Under the pieces are notes generated by a model. The model saw only the letters and a program-made list of their open reading frames with translations. It did not search any database and was not told the origin of the DNA. Position numbers and translations under genes: made by a program. Shown here piece after piece: positions 28,403-38,444 of a stretch of DNA of 64,000 nt. Within the stretch, counting starts at the first letter, position 1; each line of letters opens with the position of its first letter. Origin of the DNA: Azoarcus sp. DN11 (GTDB taxonomy: Bacteria; Pseudomonadota; Gammaproteobacteria; Burkholderiales; Rhodocyclaceae). The stretch covers positions 4,092,001-4,156,000 of the forward strand of contig NZ_CP021731.1 of assembly GCF_003628555.1 (NCBI RefSeq), given 5' to 3'.

Positions 28403-29881
28403 TCAGACGGTTGTGGACGTTTGGCCGGCGGCCGGCGGTTGAGGTTCCGCGCGCCCCGGGCCGGGGGTTGCCGCTCGCGCGTCGGCGGATGCGAGCGGCA
28501 GGTAGAGCGTGAAAGTGGTGAGGCCGCCGGCCGACTCGACGCCGACGCGGCCGCCGTGCGCTTCGGCGATGGAGCGCGTGATCGCGAGCCCGAGGCCGGC
28601 GCCGTCACCCTGGCGGGTGCGCGCCGGGCTGACGCGGTGGAAGCGGTCGAAGATGCGCGCGAGATGCTCGGGCGGGATCGTCTCTCCCGGGTTGCTCACC
28701 GCGAGGCGCGCCTCGCCCGCGGCCGTGTCGATCGCTATGCGCACGACGCCGCCCGCGGCGGAGTGGCGCAGCGCGTTCGACAGCAGGTTGGACACCGCGC
28801 GCCGCAGCATGAGCCGGTCGCCCCGCACCGCTGCGTCGCCGCCCACTTCGAGCCGCAGGCCCTTCTCTTCCGCCAACGCCTCGTAGAACTCCGCGAGCGC
28901 ACGCGCCTCGCCGGCGAGCGACAGCGTCTCGGCCGGGCGCGGCAGCAGGCCGTTGTCCGCCTGTGCGAGGAAGAGCATGTCGGCGATCATGCGCGCGAGC
29001 CGCTCGTATTCCTCCAGGTTCGACAGCAGGATCTCGCGGTACTCGTCGGCATTGCGCGCGCGCCCGAGCGCGACCTCGGTCTGCGTCATCAGGTTGCTCA
29101 CCGGCGTACGCAGTTCGTGCGCGATGTCCGACGAGAACTCGCTCAGCCGGCGAAAACCGTCCTCCAGACGCGCCATCATCGCGTTGAGCTCGCCCGCCAG
29201 CGATTCGAGCTCGACCGGCAGGCTGCGCGTATCGATGCGCGCCGTGAGGCGCTGCGCCGACACGCCGCGCGCGACCTCCGCCATCTTGCGCAGCGGCGCG
29301 AGTCCGCCACGCGCGGCAAACGCGCCGAGCAGCCCGGTCGCGACGATCGCGAGCGCCACCGCGAGCCACAGCGAGCGCTCGAAGTCGCGCATGAAGGCGC
29401 GGTGATGATCGATGTCCATCGACACGACGACCCGCGCCGGCGGTGCTCCCGCGATGCCCGTCGCGGCGTTCGCCACCACGCCGCGGTAGATGCGCCCGCC
29501 CTGCTCCCAGGTGCGCGCCGGCGGAAAATCGCCGGAACCGGCAGGCGCCTCCTCCACGATCGGCGCCGGGTAACCGGCCCCCGACGACGCGAAGAGGATC
29601 TCGCCCCGTCCCGCGTCGCGCACCACCGCGATCGACAGGCTGTGATGGCCGACGAGCGCCGTGTCGAGCTGCTGCGCGACGTTCGCGAAGTCCTCCTCGT
29701 CGCGCACCTGCGCGAGCACCGCACGTGCGAGCTCCAGCTTGCCGTGCAGTTCGACGACATCGCCCTCCTCGAAATGGCGCTCGACCGACGCCAGGATATA
29801 GGCGCCGAGCCCCAGCAGCACCGCCGCAAAGAGCGCGGCAAAGAGCAGCGTGAGCCGCAGCGTGAGCGACAGTCTCGGCAT
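28403..29881 (-). CDS. cusS: Heavy-metal sensor histidine kinase, CusS/CopS type
   Basis: 492 residues: helix (about 7-30), periplasmic sensor region, helix (about 170-195), HAMP, then HisKA with the phospho-acceptor His255 in DIAHELRTPVSN, and HATPase (NLLSNALRH, GAGLGLAI). Likely senses periplasmic copper or silver. Overlaps its response regulator gene by one base. Confidence 0.92.
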   Translation of the reverse strand: MPRLSLTLRLTLLFAALFAAVLLGLGAYILASVERHFEEGDVVELHGKLELARAVLAQVRDEEDFANVAQQLDTALVGHHSLSIAVVRDAGRGEILFASSGAGYPAPIVEEAPAGSGDFPPARTWEQGGRIYRGVVANAATGIAGAPPARVVVSMDIDHHRAFMRDFERSLWLAVALAIVATGLLGAFAARGGLAPLRKMAEVARGVSAQRLTARIDTRSLPVELESLAGELNAMMARLEDGFRRLSEFSSDIAHELRTPVSNLMTQTEVALGRARNADEYREILLSNLEEYERLARMIADMLFLAQADNGLLPRPAETLSLAGEARALAEFYEALAEEKGLRLEVGGDAAVRGDRLMLRRAVSNLLSNALRHSAAGGVVRIAIDTAAGEARLAVSNPGETIPPEHLARIFDRFHRVSPARTRQGDGAGLGLAITRSIAEAHGGRVGVESAGGLTTFTLYLPLASADARAATPGPGRAEPQPPAAGQTSTTV

Positions 29882-30552
29882 CAGGGCGCCTCGAGCACGT
29901 AACCCATGCCGCGCACGGTGCGGATCAGCTTGGGCTCGAAGGGCTCATCGACCTTGGCGCGCAGGCGCCGCACCGCGACCTCGATCACGTTGGTGTCGCT
30001 GTCGAAGTTCATGTCCCAGACCTGGGAGGCGATCAGCGAGCGCGGCAGCACCTCGCCCTGACGGCGCAGCAGCAGTTCCAGCAGCCCGAACTCCTTGGCG
30101 GTCAGGTCGATGCGCAGGCCCGCCCGCGTCACGCGCCGGCGCAGCAGGTCGAGTTCCAGGTCGGCCGCATGCAGCAGCTCCGGCTCCTTGGTCTTGCCCC
30201 GCCTGAGCAGCGTGCGCACGCGCGCCAGCAGTTCGGAGAAGGCGAAGGGCTTCACGAGGTAGTCGTCCGCGCCCAGCTCCAGCCCGCGCACGCGGTCCTC
30301 GACCTGATCGCGCGCGGTCAGGAACAGCACCGGCATCTCGCGTCCCGCACGGCGCACCGTCTGCAGCACGCTCCAGCCGTCGAGGCCCGGCAGCATCACG
30401 TCGAGGATGACGAGATCGTAGTCGCCGGTCAGCGCGAGGTGCAGGCCGTCCATCCCGTCGCGCGCGAGGTCGACGACGAAGCCCGCCTCGGCCAGCCCCT
30501 GGCGGAGATAGTCGCCCGTCTTGATCTCGTCCTCGACGATCAGGATCTTCAC
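29881..30552 (-). CDS. cusR: OmpR-family response regulator, CusR/CopR type
   Basis: 223 residues: receiver with phospho-acceptor Asp51 (ILDVMLPG) and Lys in YLVKPF, then an OmpR winged helix ([24 protein letters not shown]). GTG 30552 is preferred to ATG 30576 because an AAGGAG site precedes it and MKILIVEDE is the standard start. Divergent from the copper-resistance operon, with a palindromic box between. Confidence 0.92.
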   Translation of the reverse strand: MKILIVEDEIKTGDYLRQGLAEAGFVVDLARDGMDGLHLALTGDYDLVILDVMLPGLDGWSVLQTVRRAGREMPVLFLTARDQVEDRVRGLELGADDYLVKPFAFSELLARVRTLLRRGKTKEPELLHAADLELDLLRRRVTRAGLRIDLTAKEFGLLELLLRRQGEVLPRSLIASQVWDMNFDSDTNVIEVAVRRLRAKVDEPFEPKLIRTVRGMGYVLEAP

Positions 30553-30617
30553 TTCCGGCTCCTTCCGTTCCTGCACTTGCGGCGCATTGTGCCTCCCCGC
30601 CCCGGCCCCGCGCTCAT

Positions 30618-30635
30618 GATTACAAAGATGTAATC
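30618..30635 (+). promoter_or_regulatory. CusR/CopR-type palindromic operator
   Basis: Perfect inverted repeat GATTACA-AAGA-TGTAATC, the known form of copper-responsive CusR/CopR boxes. It lies in the divergent promoter, 66 bases before the regulator start and 68 bases before the cupredoxin gene, so it can control both directions. Confidence 0.82.
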
Positions 30636-30702
30636 TTCGCGTCAGCCTCGCGTCGCCGAAGCCTCCCCATCATCTCGACAAACACACCATCCCGGACCCG
30701 TG

Positions 30703-31257
30703 ATGCCGACACCCCGCTTTCTCGCCCCCTTGACCGGACTGCTGCTCGCCGCGGCGACCGCCACGCTGCCGCTCACTGCCGGCGCCCATGGAACCGCCAC
30801 GCACGCGGCGAAGACCGACGAATCCGCCGTGCGCGAGCAGCAGGACTGGGGTATCGCCGGCCTGCGCCGCGACGCTGCACGCACGATCACGATCCGCATG
30901 GACGACCGCATGCGCTTCACGCCGGACCGCATCGAGGTGCGCGAAGGCGAAACGGTGCGCGTGGTCGCGCACAACGACGGCGCGACGCTGCACGAACTGG
31001 TGCTGGGCACGCGCAAGACCCTGGTCGAGCACGCCGAACTGATGAAGAAGTTTCCCGACATGGAGCACGACGCCCCCTGGATGGCGCACGTGCCGCCCGG
31101 CGGCACGGCCGAGATCGTGTGGACCTTCAACCGCCCCGGCCCGTTCGAGTTCGCCTGCCTGATCGCCGGCCATTTCGATGCCGGCATGGTCGGCACGGTC
31201 GACGTCAAGCCCGTCGCCCGCGCCCAACGCGCGAAGAACCACGCCAAAGCCGGCTGA
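30703..31257 (+). CDS. Periplasmic cupredoxin (plastocyanin/azurin-like) copper protein
   Basis: 184 residues: signal peptide (cleavage near TAGA-H 28), cupredoxin domain with IRMDDRMRFTPDRIEV, His in NDGATLHELVLG, and the C-terminal type-1 copper loop FACLIAGHFDAGM (Cys, His, Met). First gene under the CusR-like box. Copper sequestration or oxidation in the periplasm is likely. Confidence 0.88.
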   Translation: MPTPRFLAPLTGLLLAAATATLPLTAGAHGTATHAAKTDESAVREQQDWGIAGLRRDAARTITIRMDDRMRFTPDRIEVREGETVRVVAHNDGATLHELVLGTRKTLVEHAELMKKFPDMEHDAPWMAHVPPGGTAEIVWTFNRPGPFEFACLIAGHFDAGMVGTVDVKPVARAQRAKNHAKAG

Positions 31258-31294
31258 CGCTCCCGCCCCACGAACCACGCACGAGAACGACATC

Positions 31295-31645
31295 ATGACC
31301 CTCAAGCCCTTCCTGATCGCTGCCGCCCTCCTCGCCGCGCCGACGGTTTTCGCACAGAACACGCACGATGCACACGGTAGCCACGGCATGCCCATGATGG
31401 CCGACGCCTCGACGAAACCGGCCGCGCCGACGGAAGGCACGGTGCGCAAGGTCGACAAGGCCGCCGGCAAGATCACCATCGCTCACGGCCCGCTCGAAAA
31501 CCTGGGCATGCCCGGCATGACGATGGCCTTCCGTGCGGGCGACCCGGCGATGCTGGACCAGGTCAAGGCCGGCGACAAGATCCGCTTCGTCGCCGAGCGC
31601 GCCGACGGCGCGTTCAGCGTCAAGCGGCTGGAAGTGCTGAAGTGA
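31295..31645 (+). CDS. cusF: CusF-like periplasmic copper chaperone
   Basis: 116 residues: signal peptide (to about FAQ 21), a His/Met-rich linker (HDAHGSHGMPMM), then the CusF fold with VDKAAGKITIAHGPLENLGMPGMTM, whose Met pair and upstream His match the Cu(I)/Ag(I) site. Delivers metal to the CusCBA pump. Lies 37 bases after the cupredoxin gene. Confidence 0.9.
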   Translation: MTLKPFLIAAALLAAPTVFAQNTHDAHGSHGMPMMADASTKPAAPTEGTVRKVDKAAGKITIAHGPLENLGMPGMTMAFRAGDPAMLDQVKAGDKIRFVAERADGAFSVKRLEVLK

Positions 31646-31747
31646 GCCCCGGCCTCGCGGACACCGGCGTTCGCGAGGCCGCCCGCTGTCCCCGGCTTCC
31701 ACGCGAACCGATGCCGGCAAAAACAACACCCCTTTAGCGGAGTCCAG

Positions 31748-33097
31748 ATGATGACTTCGTCCTTGACGAGGACCGGACCGCGGCACCTGTGCGCCACCGT
31801 CCTCACTGCGGCGCTCACCTTTTCAGGCGCCACCGCCCGCGCACAGGACGCCCCCGGGCCGCTGCCCCGGAGTTTCCCCATCGCAACCCCTGCGGCGACC
31901 TCCGCGCCCGCCCTCGGCGCCGACATCGCCGGCCTGCTCGAACACGCCCGCGCCAGCAACCCCGGCCTCGCCGCCCAGCGCGCCGAAACCGCGGCCGCAC
32001 GCGAACGCACGGACTCCGCCGGCGCCCTGCCCGACCCGAACGTCCAGGTCGAGCTGATGGACTTCACCAACCAGAGGCGCGGCGGCGGCACCACGCTCGT
32101 CCCGGGACGCGTCGGCGAGACCCGCTACCGCATCATTCAGCAGCTCCCCGGCTGGGGCAAGCGCGACCTGCAGACGCGCACCGCGGCCGCCAAGGCCGAG
32201 CAGGCCGCCGCCGGGCTGGATGCGGCCTGGCTCGACCTCGCCTCGGCGGTCAAGAACGCGTGGCTGCGCTACTACGCCGCCGACCGCGAAGCCGCGCTCG
32301 CACGCGAATCCCTCGCGCTCCTCGGCGGACTCGAGGACGCGACCCTCGCGCGCTACCGCCAGGGCCTCGTCCCGCAGCAGGCGGTGCTGCGCGCCCAGCG
32401 CGAGATCACCAGCCAGCGCATCGCGCAGGTCGGCATCGAACAGCGCCGGCGCGGCGCCGCGGCCGCCCTCAACGGCATCCTCGCGCGCTCGCCCGACGCC
32501 CCGCTCGCCGCGCCGGCCGAGCCCGCCGCGCTGCCCTCGGCGCTCGACCTCCCGGCGCTGATCGCCCGCGCCCGCGCCGCGAATCCCGGGATCGCGGCCG
32601 ACGAACGCGGCATCGAAGCCGCACGGCTCGAACGTGAGCGCACCTTCGCCGACCGCTACCCCGACTACTCGGTCGGCCTGACGAACAACCGCCAGCGCGG
32701 CGAGAACCAGACCTGGGACGTGATGTTCGAGGTCATGATCCCGCTGCAGCAATCGGCACGGCGCGCGCGCGAGCGCGAGGCGACGCAGATGCTCGCCGCC
32801 GCCGACGCCCGCCGCGAGGCGACCGCCTCGCGCCTCGACGGCGAGCTCGGCAGCGCCTGGGCGACCTTCACCAGCGCGCAGGAAAGCCGGCGCCTGATCC
32901 GCGGCACGCTGCTGCCGCAGGCGCAAGCCGCGCGCGACGCCACCCGCGCCGCCTTCGAGACCGGCCGCGTCGACTTCGACGCCGTGCTCGAAGCCGAGCG
33001 CCAGCTCGTCGACGCCCGCACGAGCCTGCTGCAGGCCGAGATCGAAGCCCGCACGGCCCTGTTCGAAATCGAGAAACTGGTCGGAGACGCCCCGTGA
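31748..33097 (+). CDS. cusC: CusC/CzcC-like outer membrane efflux protein
   Basis: 449 residues: signal peptide ending near ARA-Q 32 and two OEP repeats (about 60-240 and 260-445). No lipobox, unlike E. coli CusC. Outer-membrane channel of the heavy-metal RND pump. The stop overlaps the adaptor start (GTGA). Confidence 0.9.
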   Translation: MMTSSLTRTGPRHLCATVLTAALTFSGATARAQDAPGPLPRSFPIATPAATSAPALGADIAGLLEHARASNPGLAAQRAETAAARERTDSAGALPDPNVQVELMDFTNQRRGGGTTLVPGRVGETRYRIIQQLPGWGKRDLQTRTAAAKAEQAAAGLDAAWLDLASAVKNAWLRYYAADREAALARESLALLGGLEDATLARYRQGLVPQQAVLRAQREITSQRIAQVGIEQRRRGAAAALNGILARSPDAPLAAPAEPAALPSALDLPALIARARAANPGIAADERGIEAARLERERTFADRYPDYSVGLTNNRQRGENQTWDVMFEVMIPLQQSARRAREREATQMLAAADARREATASRLDGELGSAWATFTSAQESRRLIRGTLLPQAQAARDATRAAFETGRVDFDAVLEAERQLVDARTSLLQAEIEARTALFEIEKLVGDAP

Positions 33098-34635
33098 CCA
33101 CCGCCACACGCCTCACCCTCACCACGCTCGCGGTCGCCGTCGCGCTTGCCGCCGGCTACTTCGCCGGCACCCGCAACGCGGACCACGCCGCCCCCGCCGC
33201 CTCCGGCGCCCCCGCCGAAGCGAGCCCCGCCGCCGCCCCGGGCGGCAAGAAGATCCTCTACTACCGCAACCCGATGGGCCTGCCCGACACCTCGCCGGTG
33301 CCGAAGAAAGACTCGATGGGCATGGACTACCTCCCGGTGTACGACGGCGAGGACGCCGGCCCGGACGATACCGGCGCCGTCACGGTGAGCCCCGCGCGCC
33401 TGCAGACGCTGGGCGTGCGCACCGCCGCCGCCGAGCTGCGCACGCTCGACGAGCCGGTGCGCGCGGTCGGGCGCGTCGCCATCAACGAACGCAGCATCGT
33501 CGACGTGGCGCCGCGCTTCGAAGGCTGGATCGAGCGCCTGCATGTGAACGCCAGCGGCGACCCGGTGCGCCGCGGCCAGGCGCTATTCACCGTGTATAGC
33601 CCGGAACTCGTCTCCGCCGGCTCCGAACTTCGCATCGCCGAACGCCTGCAGCAGGACGCAAGCAGCGACCCGTCCGCCGCGGAATCCGCCAAGCGCCTCG
33701 CCGACGCCACCCGCGCGCGCGTGTCGAACTGGCAGATGAAGCTGCCCGAAGGCGCGAAATCCGGCAGCGGTCGGCTCACCTTCACCGCGCCCGCCAACGG
33801 CGTCGTGATGGAGAAAAAGGCCGTCGAAGGCATGCGCTTCATGCCCGGCGACGCACTCTACCGCATCGCCGACCTCTCCACCGTGTGGATCCTCGCGGAC
33901 GTCTACGAACGCGACCTCGCGCGCGTGAAACCCGGGCAGCATGCGGTCGTCACGCTCGACGCCTTTCCCGGCCGCAGCTTCGACGCCAAGGTCGCCTACC
34001 TCTACCCGACCCTCGACGCCGCGACGCGCACGACGCCGATCCGCCTCGAACTGGCGAACCCCGACGGCCTGCTGCGCCCCGGCCTCTTCGCCCACGCCGA
34101 CGTGAACACCGGCGCAGCCGCACCGACGCTGACCGTGCCGACCTCGGCGCTGATCGACAGCGGCGAGCGCCAGGTCGTGCTCGTCGCGCAGGACGAAGGC
34201 CGTTTCCTGCCCAAGGCCGTCAAGGTCGGCCGGCGCGGCAGCGAGCACATCGAGATCCTCGACGGCGTCACCGCGGGTGAGCGCGTCGTCGTCTCGGCAA
34301 ACTTCCTGATCGACGCCGAAAGCAACCTGCGCGCAGCGCTCGCGAGCTTTACCGCCGGCAAGGACGCTCCCGCCGGCGCCGCGGCGAACTACGCCGCCGA
34401 AGGCACGCTCGACGCCATCGACCTCTCCGCCGGCTCGGTCAGCATCACGCACGGCGCCATCCCCGCGCTGAAGTGGCCGCCTATGACGATGGAGTTCGCC
34501 CTCGCGTCGCCCGAGGTCGGCAAGCACATCGCCCCCGGCAGCGCGATCCGCTTCCAGTTCGAACAGCGCGCGCCGGGCGAATTCGCGGTCACGCGCATCG
34601 AAGCCGCCGCGCCCACCGGCCACACCGGGCACTGA
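33094..34635 (+). CDS. cusB: CusB-type adaptor with C-terminal fused CusF domain
   Basis: 513 residues from a GTG start. Order: anchor helix (about 8-24), Ala/Pro linker, heavy-metal-binding domain YYRNPMGLPDTSPVPKKDSMGMDYLPVY (about 56-84, Met-rich), lipoyl/coiled-coil/barrel adaptor domains (about 95-420), then a second CusF-like domain (about 430-505) with ITHGAIPALKWPPMTMEF. Bridges CusA and CusC and can hand over Cu(I)/Ag(I). Having both a free CusF-like protein and a fused one in one operon is notable. Confidence 0.92.
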   Translation: MTTATRLTLTTLAVAVALAAGYFAGTRNADHAAPAASGAPAEASPAAAPGGKKILYYRNPMGLPDTSPVPKKDSMGMDYLPVYDGEDAGPDDTGAVTVSPARLQTLGVRTAAAELRTLDEPVRAVGRVAINERSIVDVAPRFEGWIERLHVNASGDPVRRGQALFTVYSPELVSAGSELRIAERLQQDASSDPSAAESAKRLADATRARVSNWQMKLPEGAKSGSGRLTFTAPANGVVMEKKAVEGMRFMPGDALYRIADLSTVWILADVYERDLARVKPGQHAVVTLDAFPGRSFDAKVAYLYPTLDAATRTTPIRLELANPDGLLRPGLFAHADVNTGAAAPTLTVPTSALIDSGERQVVLVAQDEGRFLPKAVKVGRRGSEHIEILDGVTAGERVVVSANFLIDAESNLRAALASFTAGKDAPAGAAANYAAEGTLDAIDLSAGSVSITHGAIPALKWPPMTMEFALASPEVGKHIAPGSAIRFQFEQRAPGEFAVTRIEAAAPTGHTGH

Positions 34636-34648
34636 GGGGGGCACGGGC

Positions 34649-37600
34649 ATGTTGAATCGCCTCATCGACTGGTCCGCGCGCAACGTCTTCCTCGTGCTGC
34701 TCGCGACGCTGTTCGTCAGCGCCGCGGGCGCCTATGCGCTGAAGCACACCCCGGTCGACGCGCTGCCCGACCTCTCCGACGTGCAGGTGATCGTCTACGC
34801 CGACTACCCCGGCCAGGCGCCGCAGGTCGTCGAGGACCAGGTCACCTACCCGCTCACGACCGCGCTGCTGGCCGTGCCCAAGGCCAAGGTCGTGCGCGGC
34901 TTCTCGATGTTCGGCGCGTCCTACGTGTACGTGATCTTCGAGGACGGCACCGACATCTACTGGGCGCGCTCGCGCGTGCTCGAATACCTCTCGTCGGCAG
35001 CGGGGCGGATGCCCGCCGGCGTCGCGCCGCAGATCGGCCCGGACGCGACCGGCGTCGGCTGGGTGTACCAATATGCGCTGACCGGCAAGGACCGCTCGCT
35101 CGCCGACCTGCGCAGCCTGCAGGACTGGTACGTGCGCTACCAGCTCACCAAGGCCCACGGCGTCGCCGAAGTCGCGAGCCTGGGCGGTTTCGTGCGCGAA
35201 TACCAGGTCACGGTCGACCCGCACCGGCTCGCGAGCTACGGCATCCCGCTCGACCGCGTCGCGCAGGTCATCCGCGCGTCGAACCGCGACGTCGGCGGGC
35301 GCGTCGTCGAACTGGCCGAGACCGAATACATGGTGCGCGGCCGCGGCTACCTGCGCAACGCCGAAGACATCGCCCGGCTCGTGCTGAAGAGTGAAGGCGG
35401 CACCCCGGTGCTCGTGCGCGACGTCGCGCGCGTCGAGATGGTCCCCGCCGAGCGCCGCGGCATCGCCGAGCTCAACGGCGAAGGCGAAGTCGCCTCCGGC
35501 ATCGTCATGGCGCGCTTCGGCCAGAACGCGCTCGACGTCATCGCCAACGTCAAGGCCAAGATGGCCGAGATCGCCTCCGGCCTGCCCGAAGCTACCTCCA
35601 TCGTCCCCGTCTACGACCGCTCCGCGCTGATCGAACGCGCGATCGAGACGCTCAAGGGCACGCTGCTCGAGGAAAGCCTGATCGTCGCCGCGGTTTGCGT
35701 CATCTTCCTGATGCACGTGCGCAGCGCCCTGGTCGCGATCATCACGCTGCCGATCGGCATCCTCGTCGCCTTCATCGCGATGCGCGCGCTCGGGCTCGGC
35801 TCCAACATCATGAGCCTGGGCGGCATCGCGATCGCCATCGGCGCGATGGTCGACGCCGCCATCGTGATGATCGAGAACGTCCACAAGCGCCTCGAACACC
35901 TCCCCGGCGACGCCCCGCAGTCCGCACGCGCCGAGACGATGATCCGCGCGTGCAAGGAAGTCGGCCCGGCGCTGTTCTTCTCGCTCCTGATCATCACCGT
36001 CTCCTTCCTGCCCGTATTCACGCTCGAAGGCCAGGAAGGCCGCATGTTCTCGCCGCTCGCCTTCACCAAGACCTTCGCGATGGCAGGCGCGGCACTCTTG
36101 TCGGTGACGCTGGTGCCGGTGCTGATGATGCTCTTCATCCGCGGCCGCATCATGCCCGAGGCGAAGAACCCGGTGAACCGCGTGCTGATCTGGCTCTACC
36201 GCCCGATCATCGCGTGGGTCATGCGCCACCGCTGGCTCACGCTGATCGCCGCCGCCGTCTCGATGGCGATCACCCTCTACCCGGCAAGCCGCATCGGCTC
36301 CGAGTTCATGCCCACGCTCAACGAAGGCACGCTGCTCTACATGCCGGCATCCCTCCCCGGCATGTCGGTGACCAAGGCCGGCGAACTCCTGCAGACCACC
36401 GACCGCATCATCAAGACCTTCCCCGAGGTCGAATCGGTCTACGGCAAGGCCGGCCGCGCCAACAGCGCCACCGACCCCGCGCCGCTCGAGATGTTCGAGA
36501 CCGTCGTCAACCTCAAGCCCGAGTCCGAATGGCGCCCCGGCATGACCACCCACAAGCTCATCGCCGAGATGGACGCCGCGCTCAAGTTCCCCGGCGTCGC
36601 CAACTCCTGGACCATGCCGATCAAGGCGCGCCTCGACATGCTCTCGACCGGCATCCGCACGCCCATCGGCGTCAAGGTCTTCGGCAAGGACCTCGCCACC
36701 ATCGAGCGCCTCGCGCGCGAAGTCGAAGCGGTCGTGCGCGACGTCCCCGGCACCACCAGCGCCTACGCCGAGCGCGTCACCGGCGGCTTCTACCTCGACA
36801 TCACCCCCGACCGCAGCCAGCTCGCGCGCTACGGCATCACCGTCGACGACTTCCAGATGGTCGTCGCCACCGCGCTCGGTGGCGACCCGGTGACGACCAC
36901 CGTCGAAGGCCTCGAGCGCTACACCGTCGCCGTGCGCTACCCGCGCGACCTGCGCGACGACCCGCGCCGCATCGCCGCAGAAGTCTTCGTGCCGCTGCCC
37001 GGCGGCGGCGGCAACCTGCCGCTCGGCCAGCTCGCCAAGGTCACGCTCGCCAAGGGCGCCCCCGCGATCCGCACCGAAAACGCGCTGCTGACGGCCTATG
37101 TATATGTAGACATCCGCGACCGCGACATCGGCTCCTACGTCGCCGACGCCCGCCGCGCCGTCGCCGCGAAGGTCGACTTCCCGCCCGGCTACTACGCCAC
37201 CTGGAGCGGCCAGTTCGAGTTCATGGAACGCGCCAAGGAAAAGCTCGCCGTCGTCGTCCCCCTCACGCTCGCGATCATCTTCGTGCTGCTCTACCTCAAC
37301 TTCCGCCGCCTCACCGAAACGCTGATCGTCATGCTCTCGGTCCCCTTCGCGCTCGTCGGCGGCATCTGGCTGATGTGGTGGCTCGGCTACAACATGAGCG
37401 TCGCCGTCGGCGTCGGCTTCATCGCGCTCGCCGGCGTCGCCGCCGAAACCGGCGTCGTCATGCTGATCTACCTCGACCACGCCTGGGAAGCCATCCGCGC
37501 CCGGCGCCTCGCCGAAGGCCGCCAGCCCGACGCCGCCGACCTCTACCACGCCATCATGGAAGGCGCCGTCGAACGCGTGCGCCCCAAGATGATGACGGTA

Positions 37601-37792
37601 GTCGCCATCATCGCCGGCCTGCTCCCCATCATGTGGGGCAGCGGCACCGGCAGCGAAGTCATGAGCCGCATTGCCGCGCCGATGGTCGGGGGCATGCTGT
37701 CATCGACGGTGCTGACGCTGGGCGTGATTCCGGCGATCTATGCGCTGGTGAAGGAATGGCGGCTGAAGCGGGGGTTGGAAATCGGGGGCTGA
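34649..37792 (+). CDS. cusA: CusA heavy-metal RND transporter
   Basis: 1047 residues, 12-helix RND topology. Copper/silver-type signs: LPDLSDVQVIVYADYPGQAPQVVEDQ split motif near the N-terminus, GAMVDAAIVMIEN with the proton-relay Asp, and the methionine-rich substrate region (LEMFETVVNL, SWTMPIKARLDMLSTGIRTP). Exports Cu(I)/Ag(I). The stop codon lies inside a REP-like repeat (37783-37804), and a decayed cusA-like 3' end reappears at 40548. Confidence 0.95.
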   Translation: MLNRLIDWSARNVFLVLLATLFVSAAGAYALKHTPVDALPDLSDVQVIVYADYPGQAPQVVEDQVTYPLTTALLAVPKAKVVRGFSMFGASYVYVIFEDGTDIYWARSRVLEYLSSAAGRMPAGVAPQIGPDATGVGWVYQYALTGKDRSLADLRSLQDWYVRYQLTKAHGVAEVASLGGFVREYQVTVDPHRLASYGIPLDRVAQVIRASNRDVGGRVVELAETEYMVRGRGYLRNAEDIARLVLKSEGGTPVLVRDVARVEMVPAERRGIAELNGEGEVASGIVMARFGQNALDVIANVKAKMAEIASGLPEATSIVPVYDRSALIERAIETLKGTLLEESLIVAAVCVIFLMHVRSALVAIITLPIGILVAFIAMRALGLGSNIMSLGGIAIAIGAMVDAAIVMIENVHKRLEHLPGDAPQSARAETMIRACKEVGPALFFSLLIITVSFLPVFTLEGQEGRMFSPLAFTKTFAMAGAALLSVTLVPVLMMLFIRGRIMPEAKNPVNRVLIWLYRPIIAWVMRHRWLTLIAAAVSMAITLYPASRIGSEFMPTLNEGTLLYMPASLPGMSVTKAGELLQTTDRIIKTFPEVESVYGKAGRANSATDPAPLEMFETVVNLKPESEWRPGMTTHKLIAEMDAALKFPGVANSWTMPIKARLDMLSTGIRTPIGVKVFGKDLATIERLAREVEAVVRDVPGTTSAYAERVTGGFYLDITPDRSQLARYGITVDDFQMVVATALGGDPVTTTVEGLERYTVAVRYPRDLRDDPRRIAAEVFVPLPGGGGNLPLGQLAKVTLAKGAPAIRTENALLTAYVYVDIRDRDIGSYVADARRAVAAKVDFPPGYYATWSGQFEFMERAKEKLAVVVPLTLAIIFVLLYLNFRRLTETLIVMLSVPFALVGGIWLMWWLGYNMSVAVGVGFIALAGVAAETGVVMLIYLDHAWEAIRARRLAEGRQPDAADLYHAIMEGAVERVRPKMMTVVAIIAGLLPIMWGSGTGSEVMSRIAAPMVGGMLSSTVLTLGVIPAIYALVKEWRLKRGLEIGG

Positions 37793-37804
37793 CTCCATTT
37801 CCCC
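37783..37804 (+). repeat. REP-A copy 1, at the cusA stop
   Basis: Pattern (C)GGGG(T/G)CTGACTCCATTTCCC, related to copies at 39680, 39771 and 41857. It covers the last codons and stop of cusA. Confidence 0.6.
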
Positions 37805-37817
37805 GCCTATTATTCAC

Positions 37818-37846
37818 TTGAGTCAATCATTTTGAATCACTATGAT
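37818..37846 (+). promoter_or_regulatory. Sigma-70-like promoter of the first TA pair
   Basis: TTGAGT and TATGAT separated by 17 bases, about 55 bases before the antitoxin start. The surroundings are AT-rich, unlike the neighbouring GC-rich genes. Confidence 0.6.
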
Positions 37847-37899
37847 TTCATCGGATATGAACCATCGGCTTTGATTACCAACATCTCAGGAGATGTGTC

Positions 37900-38169
37900 A
37901 TGGCACAGACAGAAACCAAAGTTCTAACCGCCCATGTGCCGCGCCCTCTTGCCGAGAAGGTCGACCTGATGGCCGCGCGCCTTGAACGCTCACGCGGCTG
38001 GATCATGAAGCAGGCGCTGGCTGCGTGGATTGATCAGGAAGAAGAACGCAGCCGCCTGACCCGCGAGGCCCTGGCGGACGTTGATGGCGCGTGCGTCATC
38101 GACCACCAGGCCGTGCAGGCATGGGCCGACAGCCTGGAAACCGACACCCCGTTACCGTTGCCGCGCTGA
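37900..38169 (+). CDS. RHH (CopG/ParD-like) antitoxin
   Basis: 89 residues; ribbon-helix-helix at the N-terminus (TKVLTAHVPRPLAEKVDLMAARLERSRGWIMKQAL) and an acidic toxin-binding tail. Good AGGAG site before ATG. The stop overlaps the toxin start (TGATG). Autoregulation of the promoter upstream is expected for the family. Confidence 0.88.
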   Translation: MAQTETKVLTAHVPRPLAEKVDLMAARLERSRGWIMKQALAAWIDQEEERSRLTREALADVDGACVIDHQAVQAWADSLETDTPLPLPR

Positions 38170-38444
38170 TGGAACTGAAATGGACGAACAAGGCGCTGTC
38201 GGATCTGGCGCGGCTGTACGAGTTTCTCGCGCCGGTTAATCGAACCGCCGCGGCGCGTACCATCCAGTCGCTCACGTCTGCACCGGCCAGCCTCGTGGCG
38301 AACCCGCGCATCGGCGAACGGCTCGACGAATTCGCACCGCGCGAAGTCCGCCGCATCCTTGTCGGGCACTACGAAATGCGCTACGAGATCCGGGAAGCCA
38401 CGCTTTACGTGCTGCGGCTCTGGCATACGCGCGAAGACCGGTAG
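38169..38444 (+). CDS. ParE/RelE-superfamily toxin
   Basis: 91 residues with the RelE/ParE pattern: LKWTNKALSDLARLYEFL at the start, NPRIGERLDEFAPREVRRI and YEMRYEIREATLYVLRLWHTRED near the end. Pairs with the upstream RHH antitoxin. ParE members poison gyrase; target not shown here. Confidence 0.9.
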   Translation: MELKWTNKALSDLARLYEFLAPVNRTAAARTIQSLTSAPASLVANPRIGERLDEFAPREVRRILVGHYEMRYEIREATLYVLRLWHTREDR

